Source: an uncultured Prevotellaceae bacterium
GTDB lineage: Bacteria; Bacteroidota; Bacteroidia; Bacteroidales; Bacteroidaceae
Direction: 5' to 3'
NCBI GenBank assembly: GCA_946403615.1
Contig: CAMJAO010000025.1
Location: forward strand, 1-14,418
DNA length: 14,418 nucleotides
Shown: positions 1 through 5,919 of the stretch, one piece after another
Numbering within the stretch: position 1 is the stretch's first letter
Layout: the number at the start of each line of letters is the position of its first letter
Made by a program: the position numbers and the translations under genes
The notes under the pieces: generated by a model
What the model saw: the letters and a program-made list of their open reading frames with translations, nothing else
Told to the model about the DNA's origin: nothing
The model's database searches: none

Positions 1-1713
1 GTATTTGCCGTCTTTGTAGAAGATGATGATGTCGTCGATGTCGGAACAGTTGCAGACATACTCGTCTTTCTTCAGTCCGGTGCCGATGAAGCCGTCAGCA
101 CGGTTGATGTAAAGTTTCTCGTTCGCTTCAACCACTTTGGCCGCCACGATGGTGTCGAAATTCTTGATCTCTGTGTGGCGAGGATGGTCGGCTCCGTATT
201 TCTTCTTGATAAACTCAAACCAGTTGACCGTGACATCTGTCAGGTGGGCAAGGTCGTGCTCTATCTCCTCAATCTGTTCCTTGAGGCGCGCCATCAGTTC
301 GTCGGCCTTGTCTTTGTTGAATTTCAGGATGCGCTGCATCTTGATTTCCATCAGCCGCAAGATGTCGTCTTTGGTCACTTCGCGTATCATCTGCGGATAG
401 TATGGCGTCAGCCGTTCATCCACATATTCGCAGGCGGCATCCATCGTCGGGGCGTTTTCGAAAGGCTTTCCCTTATAGATGCGCTCCTCGATGAAGATTT
501 TCTCCAGCGAGGCGAAATGGAGTTGTTCGAGCAGTTCATTGCGACGTATCTCCAGTTCCTGGCGTATCAGGTCTTTGGTCTGCTCGGCCGAGTGGCGTAA
601 CACGTCGCTCACGGTGAGGAACTGCGGTTTGTTGTCTTGAATGACGCAGCAGTTGGGCGAGATGTTGATTTCGCAGTCGGTGAAAGCGTAGAGTGCGTCG
701 ATGGTCTTGTCCGACGACACGCCCGGTGCCAGATGCACGAGGATTTCCACATTGGCTGCTGTCAGGTCTTCAACTTTTCTGGCTTTGATTTTTCCCTTCT
801 CCACGGCTTTGGTGATGGAGTCGATGAGCGTCTCCGATGTCTTGGAGTAGGGTATTTCGCGTATGACGAGTGTCTTGTTGTCGAGTTTCTCAATTTTTGC
901 GCGCACTTTGATGACGCCGCCACGTTGTCCGTCATTGTATTTCGACACATCTATGCTGCCGCCGGTGGGGAAGTCGGGGTAGAGGTGAAACTCCTCGCCC
1001 CGGAGATGACTGATGGCAGCATCGCACAACTCATTGAAATTGTGGGGAAGGATTTTTGACGACAGTCCCACGGCAATGCCCTCCGCTCCTTGTGCCAAGA
1101 GCAGAGGATATTTCACAGGCAGTGTGATGGGTTCTTTGTTGCGTCCGTCGTAAGACAGTTGCCACTCGGTGGTTTTGGGGTTGAACACCACGTCGAGGGC
1201 GAATTTCGACAGTCTTGCCTCGATGTAACGGGGTGCTGCTGCGGGCGAACCGGTGAGGATGTTTCCCCAGTTGCCCTGTGTGTCGATGAGCAGGTCTTTC
1301 TGTCCCATCTGCACGAGTGCGTCGCCGATGGAGGCGTCGCCGTGGGGGTGGAACTGCATGGTGTGACCCACGATGTTCGCCACCTTATTATAACGCCCGT
1401 CATCCATGCGTTTCATGGAGTGGAGTATACGCCGTTGTACGGGTTTCAGACCGTCTTCGATATGTGGCACGGCGCGTTCCAGAATGACGTACGAGGCATA
1501 GTCCAAAAACCAACTCTGGTACATGCCGCTGAGGTGGTGCACCGCCGACGCGTCGAATCGGTTCACGGGCTTGTAGTCGGAGTGCAGACCGCCGTCATCG
1601 TCAGCCGACACCGTGGTCTCCTCTTCATCATCCGCAATGTTTTCAGATTGTTGGATGTCCTCTTCCGCGGGATTCTCCTCGTTTTGTATCTCGTCTTTTA
1701 TTTCGTCGTCCAT
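1..1713 (-). CDS. parC: DNA topoisomerase IV subunit A (partial, 3' end outside window)
   Basis: The type IIA topoisomerase A subunit cuts and rejoins DNA; with ParE it decatenates daughter chromosomes. The first 571 codons are in the window; homologues are about 870-900 residues, so the C-terminal DNA-wrapping part is missing. The start is the ATG at 1713. Residues 1-40 form a very acidic extension. The winged-helix/tower core follows, with PVQRRIL (91-97), HPHGD (122-126), QGNWG (146-150) and APRYIEARL (160-168), in which Tyr163 is the catalytic tyrosine. The HPHGD motif is followed by Ala127-Ser128, where E. coli GyrA/ParC have Ser-Ala. The QFHPHGDASIGD pattern and the 'YKPVNRFD' start of the core are those of the Bacteroidota ParC/GyrA-like group rather than of true GyrA (HPHGDSxVYD). 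The gene lies 54 nt downstream of a lipoprotein gene on the same strand, with no promoter motif seen in the gap, so the two are probably co-transcribed. High confidence for family; parC versus gyrA rests on motif memory. Confidence 0.9.
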   Translation of the reverse strand, partial: MDDEIKDEIQNEENPAEEDIQQSENIADDEEETTVSADDDGGLHSDYKPVNRFDASAVHHLSGMYQSWFLDYASYVILERAVPHIEDGLKPVQRRILHSMKRMDDGRYNKVANIVGHTMQFHPHGDASIGDALVQMGQKDLLIDTQGNWGNILTGSPAAAPRYIEARLSKFALDVVFNPKTTEWQLSYDGRNKEPITLPVKYPLLLAQGAEGIAVGLSSKILPHNFNELCDAAISHLRGEEFHLYPDFPTGGSIDVSKYNDGQRGGVIKVRAKIEKLDNKTLVIREIPYSKTSETLIDSITKAVEKGKIKARKVEDLTAANVEILVHLAPGVSSDKTIDALYAFTDCEINISPNCCVIQDNKPQFLTVSDVLRHSAEQTKDLIRQELEIRRNELLEQLHFASLEKIFIEERIYKGKPFENAPTMDAACEYVDERLTPYYPQMIREVTKDDILRLMEIKMQRILKFNKDKADELMARLKEQIEEIEHDLAHLTDVTVNWFEFIKKKYGADHPRHTEIKNFDTIVAAKVVEANEKLYINRADGFIGTGLKKDEYVCNCSDIDDIIIFYKDGKY

Positions 1714-1767
1714 AATTAGATATGTTATCTTTGGATTAGTCTCGCCATTTAATGCAAGACCGTCATG

Positions 1768-2355
1768 TTATTTTATTTTCAGTGAGTTGACCACGTCTTT
1801 CTCGACAGAGTTGCCAAGCGCTTTGGCCTGGTCCTGACTGTAGATATAGGTCAGTTCATAGCGGCGACCGCCTTTGTATTTGGCTTTATACACCTGGTGG
1901 AAGAGTTCTCCTCCCTCGACGGTGATGGTCCATCCGTCGGGCTCTTCCGCTGTTGTTACCTTGGTGCCTTCTTCTCCGTCAAGTTCGGCCACGAGAGCCT
2001 TCATCTCGGCGTTGATGTCGTCGGGTGCGAAAGCCTGACCGCCGTAGTTGTCGGATGCGATAACGCTCAGCGCGTTCATCTCCTCACCATCGATGGCGAA
2101 GTTGGCACCTTCGGCCATGGCGGGATCGTCAGTGCATTTCATCTGCACCGGCACAAGCACGCTATAACCGTATTTCTCGTTGGTATAATTGTCATACAAG
2201 GCAGGTTCGCCTTCGTTGGTTTTGGCGGTTGTGGAGTCACTTGCTGTTTCTGTGGCGTTCTTTTCGGCGTTTCCGCCTTCCGTTTTCTTGCAACCGGCCA
2301 TACCGCAAAGCATGGCGATACCCAGCACGGGTATCATCAAAAGTGTTTTTTTCAT
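1768..2355 (-). CDS. Small secreted lipoprotein of unknown function
   Basis: A 195-residue predicted lipoprotein. Residues 1-21 are a signal peptide (MKKTLL start, hydrophobic core to about 19) ending in a lipobox M-A-G-Cys22. A low-complexity linker rich in Thr, Ala, Glu, Ser and Asn (about 23-50) is followed by one globular domain, about 52-195. That domain starts 'YTNEKYGYSVLVP' and ends 'VVNSLKIK', which resembles the opening and closing strands of small PsbP/DUF1795-like domains in many bacterial lipoproteins. This fold resemblance is an inference from pattern only. Two Lys follow the Cys (CKKTEGG), which is not the strongly acidic surface-export signal described in some Bacteroidota, so the final membrane face is uncertain. 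The start codon is supported by a TAnnTTTG promoter element 33 nt upstream. The gene precedes parC on the same strand. No function assigned. Confidence 0.85.
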   Translation of the reverse strand: MKKTLLMIPVLGIAMLCGMAGCKKTEGGNAEKNATETASDSTTAKTNEGEPALYDNYTNEKYGYSVLVPVQMKCTDDPAMAEGANFAIDGEEMNALSVIASDNYGGQAFAPDDINAEMKALVAELDGEEGTKVTTAEEPDGWTITVEGGELFHQVYKAKYKGGRRYELTYIYSQDQAKALGNSVEKDVVNSLKIK

Positions 2356-2369
2356 GCGTTATAAAATGA

Positions 2370-2383
2370 GATTTTGCAAAATC
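2370..2383. promoter_or_regulatory. 14-bp perfect palindrome at the predicted transcription start
   Basis: GATTTTGCAAAATC is its own reverse complement over 14 bases. It lies between the -7 element (2388-2395) and the lipoprotein start codon and overlaps the predicted transcription start, a usual place for a repressor operator. The half-site word GCAAAAT recurs at 2407-2413, and near-copies occur at 2387-2394 and from 2428. No regulator is identified and the sequence is A/T-rich, so the call is tentative. Confidence 0.35.
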
Positions 2384-2387
2384 ACCG

Positions 2388-2395
2388 CAAAAATA
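2388..2395 (-). promoter_or_regulatory. -7 promoter element of the lipoprotein-parC unit
   Basis: On the minus strand this reads TATTTTTG, a full match to the Bacteroidota -7 consensus TAnnTTTG, and predicts transcription start near 2381 and a leader of about 25 nt before the ATG at 2355. No TTG lies at the usual 19-21 nt spacing, so the -33 element is weak or absent. The element sits inside an A/T-rich stretch with four GCAAAA(A)T-like words. Confidence 0.55.
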
Positions 2396-2431
2396 CGATT
2401 TTTTTCGCAAAATCCCATCGGTTTTTAGCAA

Positions 2432-2767
2432 AAACTATTTATGGGCGCTATCTACATTCAGCCTTCTGTTCTCTCATGTTATTTCATTTATGAGAATCTT
2501 TTCATACTGTGTTATGGCGGGGCAGATGAAAATCACAGTGCGTCGGTTTTTCTTCTTCCCTTCGATGGTGTTGTCGGCTGCCGGTCACATGACACCGCAT
2601 CCCATAGTGGAGTAGGGCGCGTTCTTGAACGATATCCTTACCGGTTAATGTCTCGGCGAAGGGAGGCCGTCAGCAAGAAAAATGCTTTTTCCCCATGTTT
2701 TTCGATGCTGTTTTTCATCAGTTTTCGCTAAAAGAATGATTCACTGACAGATAATGGGCGAAAAAGG
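2432..2767. other. Intergenic stretch with no gene that can be supported
   Basis: This part of the gap between the lipoprotein gene and the regulatory cluster holds only one ORF of note, a 96-codon plus-strand frame (2441-2731). Its translation has no recognisable domain, no promoter or ribosome site before it, and unusual composition. A short symmetric A/T word (2677-2691) is low complexity. The segment could be the decayed remnant of a gene or untranscribed spacer; nothing here decides between these. Confidence 0.5.
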
Positions 2768-2804
2768 CGAAAAATGGTCAATTTTTCGGTTGTGTGCGCA
2801 CACA
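2768..2804. promoter_or_regulatory. Hairpin plus 14-bp palindrome upstream of an orphan promoter
   Basis: Two symmetric elements stand side by side. At 2768-2788, CGAAAAAT and ATTTTTCG form a perfect 8-bp inverted repeat around a 5-nt spacer. At 2791-2804, TGTGTGCGCACACA is a perfect 14-bp palindrome. Both are just upstream of a CRP/FNR-like box (2810-2823) and 58 nt or more before the -33 element at 2862. They may be operators, or the hairpin may end transcription from upstream. The symmetry is seen directly; the role is inferred. Confidence 0.4.
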
Positions 2805-2809
2805 GTCTT

Positions 2810-2823
2810 TTGATTTAGGTCAA
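2810..2823 (+). promoter_or_regulatory. CRP/FNR-family-like operator, copy 1
   Basis: TTGATTTAGGTCAA fits the CRP/FNR superfamily pattern TTGAT-N4-ATCAA with one mismatch (G for A at the tenth base). It ends 38 nt before the -33 element of the promoter at 2862-2892, a position suited to activation from upstream. The same 14-mer, inside a shared 16-mer TTTTGATTTAGGTCAA, occurs again at 5803-5816 in front of purH. Which regulator binds is unknown. Confidence 0.5.
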
Positions 2824-2861
2824 AAAAGGGGGTATTTTGTGTTGAAAACGTGCCGTAACTC

Positions 2862-2892
2862 TTGTCGGATTTGCGAAACAGCATTACTTTTG
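2862..2892 (+). promoter_or_regulatory. Bacteroidota-type promoter of the orphan leader/microprotein unit
   Basis: TTG at 2862-2864 and TACTTTTG at 2885-2892 are separated by 20 nt, close to the -33/-7 consensus of Bacteroidota (TTG, 19-21 nt, TAnnTTTG). The predicted transcription start is near 2899. The next annotated protein gene on this strand begins at 3571, beyond a strong terminator at 3337-3373, so the promoter appears to serve the small unit described below. Confidence 0.65.
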
Positions 2893-2898
2893 CACCAG

Positions 2899-3205
2899 AA
2901 AAACAAGACATCGGGTGTCGAAACCAATGTTAGCGGACATGAGGTCAGGTGCTGAAGAGATGTTTTGAAAGCGAAAGCATAGCAAAAAGAAAAAGATTGA
3001 TAAAAATATTAATAAGGTAAAGAGAAAATCAGGACCTGTTTCAGAGTACTTTGGTAGAAAGATTGTTTAGCAGAATAATAGGTTTTAAAAGGTAAAAAGA
3101 TAATTGTTACAGTAAAGTAAAAAGATTGCAGGATAACTTAAAAGAACGCTTACGCCGAGATGGCGGGCAGAATGTTTCACTTAAAGTAAAGAAAGGATAA
3201 CAGTT
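2899..3205 (+). ncRNA. Long A-rich leader or candidate small RNA
   Basis: Between the predicted start of transcription and the 27-codon ORF lie about 307 nt with no other credible ORF. The stretch is strongly A-rich and purine-rich. The word AAAAAGATTG occurs exactly at 2990-2999 and 3119-3128, with the shorter AAAGATTG at 3058-3065 and a related AAAAAGATAATTG from 3094. A CAGGT near 2946 could pair with ACCTG near 3035, and CGCC/GGCG around 3152-3165 forms a small hairpin. With the downstream terminator this would be a transcript of about 475 nt. It could be a long regulatory 5' leader, a small RNA, or both. I recognise no known RNA family in it. Confidence 0.4.
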
Positions 3206-3289
3206 ATGAGTATTACAGTTTTTGTGGCAGTAAGTGCCATGATGGTGGCTACAGCCATCCTGTGTGACAACATGATTGAGAGAAAGTAA
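3206..3289 (+). CDS. 27-residue single-span membrane microprotein (candidate)
   Basis: The ORF runs ATG at 3206 to TAA at 3287-3289 and encodes MSITVFVAVSAMMVATAILC followed by a polar tail DNMIERK. Residues 3-19 are a continuous hydrophobic stretch long enough to cross the membrane once, and the tail is charged, as in bacterial small membrane subunits such as CydX or KdpF; I see no actual similarity to those. GAAAGGATAA lies just upstream with an AGGA word at a plausible distance from the start. The ORF sits between a near-consensus promoter (2862-2892) and a strong terminator (3337-3373), and nothing else in that unit looks coding. Translation is not proven. The placement behind a CRP/FNR-like box hints at control by redox or nutrient state, which is inference. 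Confidence 0.5.
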   Translation: MSITVFVAVSAMMVATAILCDNMIERK

Positions 3290-3336
3290 CTCACACAGTA
3301 TCGTTTGAAATTTTTGAGAAATAGGTAAATATGTTC

Positions 3337-3373
3337 GGCGGGCGGCTTCTGATTGATTCAGAGACCGCCCGCT
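3337..3373 (+). terminator. Strong hairpin terminator of the microprotein unit
   Basis: The arm GCGGGCGG (3338-3345) pairs with CCGCCCGC (3365-3372). After a mismatch and a G-U pair the stem continues as TCTGA/TCAGA closing a 5-nt loop TTGAT, about 14 pairs in all. A T-rich tail (TTACATTTTAT) follows. It lies 47 nt after the microprotein stop and before the patatin promoter, so it isolates the small unit from the next gene. Confidence 0.7.
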
Positions 3374-3494
3374 TACATTTTATCATGTTTCACTCTGGCA
3401 AGTAGAAAACAGTCAGGTGCACTGTAATTGCTAAATAATGCTCTTTTTTATTGCCAAAAATGCTTTTTTTGTCAACCAATCGGTTTTTATTTCG

Positions 3495-3502
3495 TATTTT
3501 TG
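3495..3502 (+). promoter_or_regulatory. -7 promoter element of the patatin gene
   Basis: TATTTTTG matches TAnnTTTG exactly and predicts transcription start near 3509, about 60 nt before the ATG at 3571. The closest TTG (3469-3471) is 23 nt upstream, longer than the usual 19-21 nt, so the -33 part is poor. Confidence 0.5.
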
Positions 3503-3570
3503 CATCCCACTATATTTCTTTTGTTCCCTATGCCTTCATCGCTTAGGGAACTTACGGAAGATTATATGAC

Positions 3571-4443
3571 ATGACAACAAACCAGGAAAAAAAAGACGTG
3601 GCGCTCGTCTTGTCGAGTGGCGGAGCACGTGGACTGGCACATATCGGTGCCATCGATGAATTGGAGGGACAGGGCTATCATATCACGTCTGTTGCCGGAT
3701 GTAGTATGGGGGCCCTGGTAGGAGGCATGTACGCCGCAGGAAAACTGGCGGAGTTTAAGCAATGGATGATGGGCATTGATAAGAAGAAAATCCTGTCGTT
3801 GCTGGATCTCTCGCTGAGTATCAATCATTTGGTCAAGGGGGTCAAGATTATTGATGCCCTCAAAGAGGTCGTTCCCGATGTCAAAATCGAAGACTTGGAC
3901 ATCCCCTTCTGCGCCGTGGCTACCGATTGGGAGAGCGGGCGTGAGGTGGTGTTTCGAAAGGGTAGTCTCTATGAGGCGATACGCGCGTCGATTTCTCTGC
4001 CGTTGTTTTTCGACCCCGTGAAACGCGACGGAATGGTGATGGTGGATGGCGGCATCATGAATCCGCTGCCGCTCAACAGGGTGGCACGCACAGGCGATGA
4101 CCTGTTGGTGGCGGTCAATGTCAGTGCCCAGTATGATACCGATCATCTCCGCCTGCGTGAAGCCGTTGAACAGCAGAAACCAAAAGCGGTGTCGAAGGCG
4201 GTGGCTGTCTTGCGCAAACTCTTGCCTGGCAATCTTGATCTCAACTATGTCACGTTGCTCACCAGGATGTATTCGCTGATGATTCAACAAAATGCGGTGC
4301 TCTCAGCGAAACTCTATCATCCTGATGTGCTGGTAGATATCGCCATGAATCGGTTTGGCAGTTTCGAATACGACCAAGTGGCCAAAATCTCGAAACTGGG
4401 TCAAATGAAAATGAAAAAGGCTCTCATGAAAGTTGAGGGGTGA
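3571..4443 (+). CDS. Patatin-like phospholipase / serine esterase (RssA-type)
   Basis: A 290-residue cytoplasmic patatin-family hydrolase. Such enzymes cleave acyl esters of lipids with a Ser-Asp dyad. The oxyanion-hole loop is SSGGARGLAHIG (15-26), the nucleophile motif is G-C-Ser45-M-G, and the dyad aspartate is Asp159 in VDGGI. The stretch 'AVATDWESGREVVFRKG' (115-131) and 'AIRASISLPLFFDPV' (136-150) are typical for this family. There is no signal peptide and no C-terminal barrel, so it is not the secreted PlpD-type; it resembles the short bacterial RssA/YlbK group. A possible ATG at 3566 is out because it meets a stop at once. The gene has its own -7 element and converges on porT with only 27 nt between stops. 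The natural substrate cannot be told from sequence. Confidence 0.9.
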   Translation: MTTNQEKKDVALVLSSGGARGLAHIGAIDELEGQGYHITSVAGCSMGALVGGMYAAGKLAEFKQWMMGIDKKKILSLLDLSLSINHLVKGVKIIDALKEVVPDVKIEDLDIPFCAVATDWESGREVVFRKGSLYEAIRASISLPLFFDPVKRDGMVMVDGGIMNPLPLNRVARTGDDLLVAVNVSAQYDTDHLRLREAVEQQKPKAVSKAVAVLRKLLPGNLDLNYVTLLTRMYSLMIQQNAVLSAKLYHPDVLVDIAMNRFGSFEYDQVAKISKLGQMKMKKALMKVEG

Positions 4444-4470
4444 GTAGCGGCATGACTTCACCAGCCGGCT

Positions 4471-5205
4471 TTACTCGAAATAAAAACTCAGAACAAACAT
4501 CTTGGTGCTGGCCTCACTCACAGATTTGGTGTATTGCAGCATGTTCTTGTCCTTCAGTTTTTCGCTGTGCTTCGGGTCAAGGACATTGCCCAGACTGAAC
4601 ATGAATTTGAGCTCGGGACGGAGTTTGAAGAAGGGCAGGTAGAAATCACAACCTACACCCGCTTCAAAAAACAGGTCGGTGCCCTTGAGCTTCAGATAGT
4701 CATTGTCGCGGGCCGAGAGGTTGATCATCGGGTTCAGACCTACCATCACATAAGGACGGTGGTTGTTGAAGCGCGGTGAGGCGAAAATCAAATCCAGGGC
4801 GGTGGAGATGTATGCCGATTTCAACTCTTGATGTTCCTCTTTTTCCTTTTCTTCTGAGAAATTGTGGAACATGAGATGGCGGGTGCCGAAATACATGGCG
4901 GGTGCCACGCGGAACTGGAAATGCTCGCTCAGACGGAATTCCCCCAACACACCCACGTTGAACCCCGGATCCCAACGGTCTTGGTCGCAGGTGACGAGTC
5001 GCTCAGACATAGTGCCGTCTTCCATCTCGAGAGTTTGTGGTCCGACATTGAGAAATTCAACGTCTTGCAGGTGGGTGCCCACGAACACACCGAAATGGAA
5101 CGGGCGCAAATCAGTGTAAGGCCTGTTTTGCACACGCCGCGTCTGACCCATTGTATGCACTGCGCACAGCAGGGTCAGCATCAAGCAGAATATCGTTCTC
5201 CGCAT
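4471..5205 (-). CDS. porT: PorT family outer-membrane beta-barrel protein (type IX secretion)
   Basis: A 244-residue protein with a signal peptide (about 1-20, cut after 'HTMG' or 'GQ') and alternating aromatic/hydrophobic strands typical of a small outer-membrane barrel. The mature start 'YTDLRPFHFGVFVGTHLQDV' is a hallmark of PorT proteins, and the chain ends in an aromatic strand 'MFVLSFYFE', as expected for a barrel insertion signal. PorT was first described in Porphyromonas gingivalis as needed for export of gingipains and belongs to the gene set of the type IX secretion system; length matches (about 240 residues). No TAnnTTTG promoter was found in the 157 nt before it, so its expression start is unclear. 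The gene is downstream of the ferredoxin gene but separated by a terminator. Alternative: another porin-like PorT-superfamily barrel with a different role. Confidence 0.8.
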   Translation of the reverse strand: MRRTIFCLMLTLLCAVHTMGQTRRVQNRPYTDLRPFHFGVFVGTHLQDVEFLNVGPQTLEMEDGTMSERLVTCDQDRWDPGFNVGVLGEFRLSEHFQFRVAPAMYFGTRHLMFHNFSEEKEKEEHQELKSAYISTALDLIFASPRFNNHRPYVMVGLNPMINLSARDNDYLKLKGTDLFFEAGVGCDFYLPFFKLRPELKFMFSLGNVLDPKHSEKLKDKNMLQYTKSVSEASTKMFVLSFYFE

Positions 5206-5289
5206 ACACCAATAACGAGTTTTTAAGTGGTTTATTGCATCGGGCGGTTTTTATTCGTGGTTTGCCCTCGCCTTTGCGACCGTCAATCA

Positions 5290-5315
5290 GGCCGGACGAA
5301 TCAGCCCCGTCGGCC
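5290..5315 (-). other. GC-rich hairpin in the porT upstream region
   Basis: On the minus strand GGCCGACG pairs with CGTC(C)GGCC, giving 8 pairs with one bulged C and a 9-nt loop. It lies about 85 nt before the porT start codon. No T-run follows, so it is more likely a leader structure or chance than a terminator. Confidence 0.25.
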
Positions 5316-5362
5316 TCATTCACCCTATCAGCCAATAAGCCTTGTTTGCCCAGTTCCCACAC

Positions 5363-5392
5363 AAAAAGGGCAGCCCGAAGATGGACCGCCCT
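5363..5392 (-). terminator. Rho-independent terminator of the ferredoxin gene
   Basis: Read on the minus strand, AGGGCGGTCC and GGGCTGCCCT form a 10-pair stem (two G-U pairs) with a 6-nt loop ATCTTC, followed directly by a run of five T. It starts 26 nt after the ferredoxin stop codon and separates this gene from porT. Confidence 0.75.
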
Positions 5393-5418
5393 CAATATGA
5401 TTCCGATGATTGATTACA

Positions 5419-5586
5419 TTACGGAAGGCTGATAGCCTCTGACGGGCAAGCGTCAGCGCAAGTGCCACACTCTGTGCACTCATCAGGGTTGATTGAATAC
5501 TTGTCACCCTCGGAGATTGCTCCAACGGGGCATTCATCGATACAGGTACCGCAAGCGATACAGTCGTCACCAATTACGTATGCCAT
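5419..5586 (-). CDS. Small 2[4Fe-4S] ferredoxin
   Basis: The ORF encodes 55 residues, too short for many gene callers. It has two classic CxxCxxCxxxCP motifs: Cys9, 12, 15, 19-Pro and Cys37, 40, 43, 47-Pro, so each half binds one [4Fe-4S] cluster, with the fourth cysteine of each motif going to the other cluster. This is the clostridial/bacterial-type low-potential ferredoxin that carries electrons in anaerobic metabolism, for example with pyruvate:ferredoxin oxidoreductase; the partner cannot be told here. The start MAYVIGDDC is standard for the family. It is a single-gene unit: its own promoter motif (5669-5676), a terminator (5363-5392), and divergence from purH. Gene symbol left open because fdx/fdxA naming varies. 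Confidence 0.95.
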   Translation of the reverse strand: MAYVIGDDCIACGTCIDECPVGAISEGDKYSINPDECTECGTCADACPSEAISLP

Positions 5587-5643
5587 AATTCTTTATAAAT
5601 TTTTATTGGTTTAACAATGTTAAATTTTTTTCATGTATGATGC

Positions 5644-5701
5644 AGGTAATACCTACATTTTGTTGGTGCAAAGATACATCTTTATTTCGAAATACCTACA
5701 T
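5644..5701. repeat. Paired 11-bp direct repeats and palindrome around the ferredoxin promoter
   Basis: AATACCTACAT occurs at 5648-5658 and again at 5691-5701, 43 nt apart (about four helical turns), one copy on each side of the -7 element. The first copy also overlaps AGGTA-A-TACCT (5644-5654), an inverted repeat. TATTTCGAAATA (5683-5694) is a perfect 12-bp palindrome between the -7 and the expected -33 position. Together they look like binding sites for a regulator able to loop or occlude the promoter. The repeats are seen directly; binding is inferred. Confidence 0.4.
5669..5676 (-). promoter_or_regulatory. -7 promoter element of the ferredoxin gene
   Basis: On the minus strand this reads TATCTTTG (TAnnTTTG), predicting a start near 5662 and a leader of about 75 nt. 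No TTG is seen at the expected upstream distance, which would fit a promoter that needs an activator. Confidence 0.55.
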
Positions 5702-5802
5702 GTGATGAGGATTTTTTTGTAATTTAGACGGTTTCAAAATAAAAAAGTTTAATTATCCGTTCATGGCATGGTTGGGATAAGAGAAAACATACAATCTTTT
5801 TT

Positions 5803-5816
5803 TTGATTTAGGTCAA
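5803..5816 (+). promoter_or_regulatory. CRP/FNR-family-like operator, copy 2
   Basis: TTGATTTAGGTCAA is identical to the copy at 2810-2823, and the identity extends two T to the left. It lies 48 nt before the -33 element of purH and about 127 nt upstream of the ferredoxin -7 element, between the two divergent genes, so it could act on either. The ferredoxin would be a natural target for redox control, but purH is nearer. Confidence 0.5.
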
Positions 5817-5864
5817 TGTTTTTTTATTTTAACTTTATTAAGGAAAAAGAGTTTGAAAAATCTT

Positions 5865-5894
5865 TTGTTTTGCACGCGAATTAAAGTAACTTTG
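5865..5894 (+). promoter_or_regulatory. Consensus promoter of purH (and possibly mreB onward)
   Basis: TTG at 5865-5867 (within TTTTG), a 19-nt spacer, and TAACTTTG at 5887-5894 match the Bacteroidota -33/-7 consensus fully. Transcription should start near 5901, giving a leader of only about 19 nt before the ATG at 5920. Confidence 0.75.
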
Positions 5895-5919
5895 CAACAA
5901 TTTTCCAAGTGACATATTT

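Noticed and set aside
1726..1733. TATCTTTG promoter-like word on the plus strand
   Set aside because: It matches TAnnTTTG but points away from parC into the end of the lipoprotein gene on the wrong strand; no plus-strand gene follows.
2441..2731. A 96-codon plus-strand ORF in the long intergenic region
   Set aside because: No promoter, ribosome site or domain; the composition and scattered cysteines look random. It could be a gene remnant but cannot be supported.
2678..3468. AAAAATGCTTTTT occurring at 2678-2690 and 3456-3468
   Set aside because: Low-complexity A/T word with limited information; two chance copies are believable in this A/T-rich gap.
3562..4290. A 242-codon minus-strand ORF opposite the patatin gene
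   Set aside because: It covers the conserved catalytic regions of the patatin gene on the other strand and has no recognisable family features.
5111..5395. A 94-codon minus-strand ORF spanning the porT leader
   Set aside because: It runs through the ferredoxin terminator and overlaps the start of porT in another frame; no family pattern.
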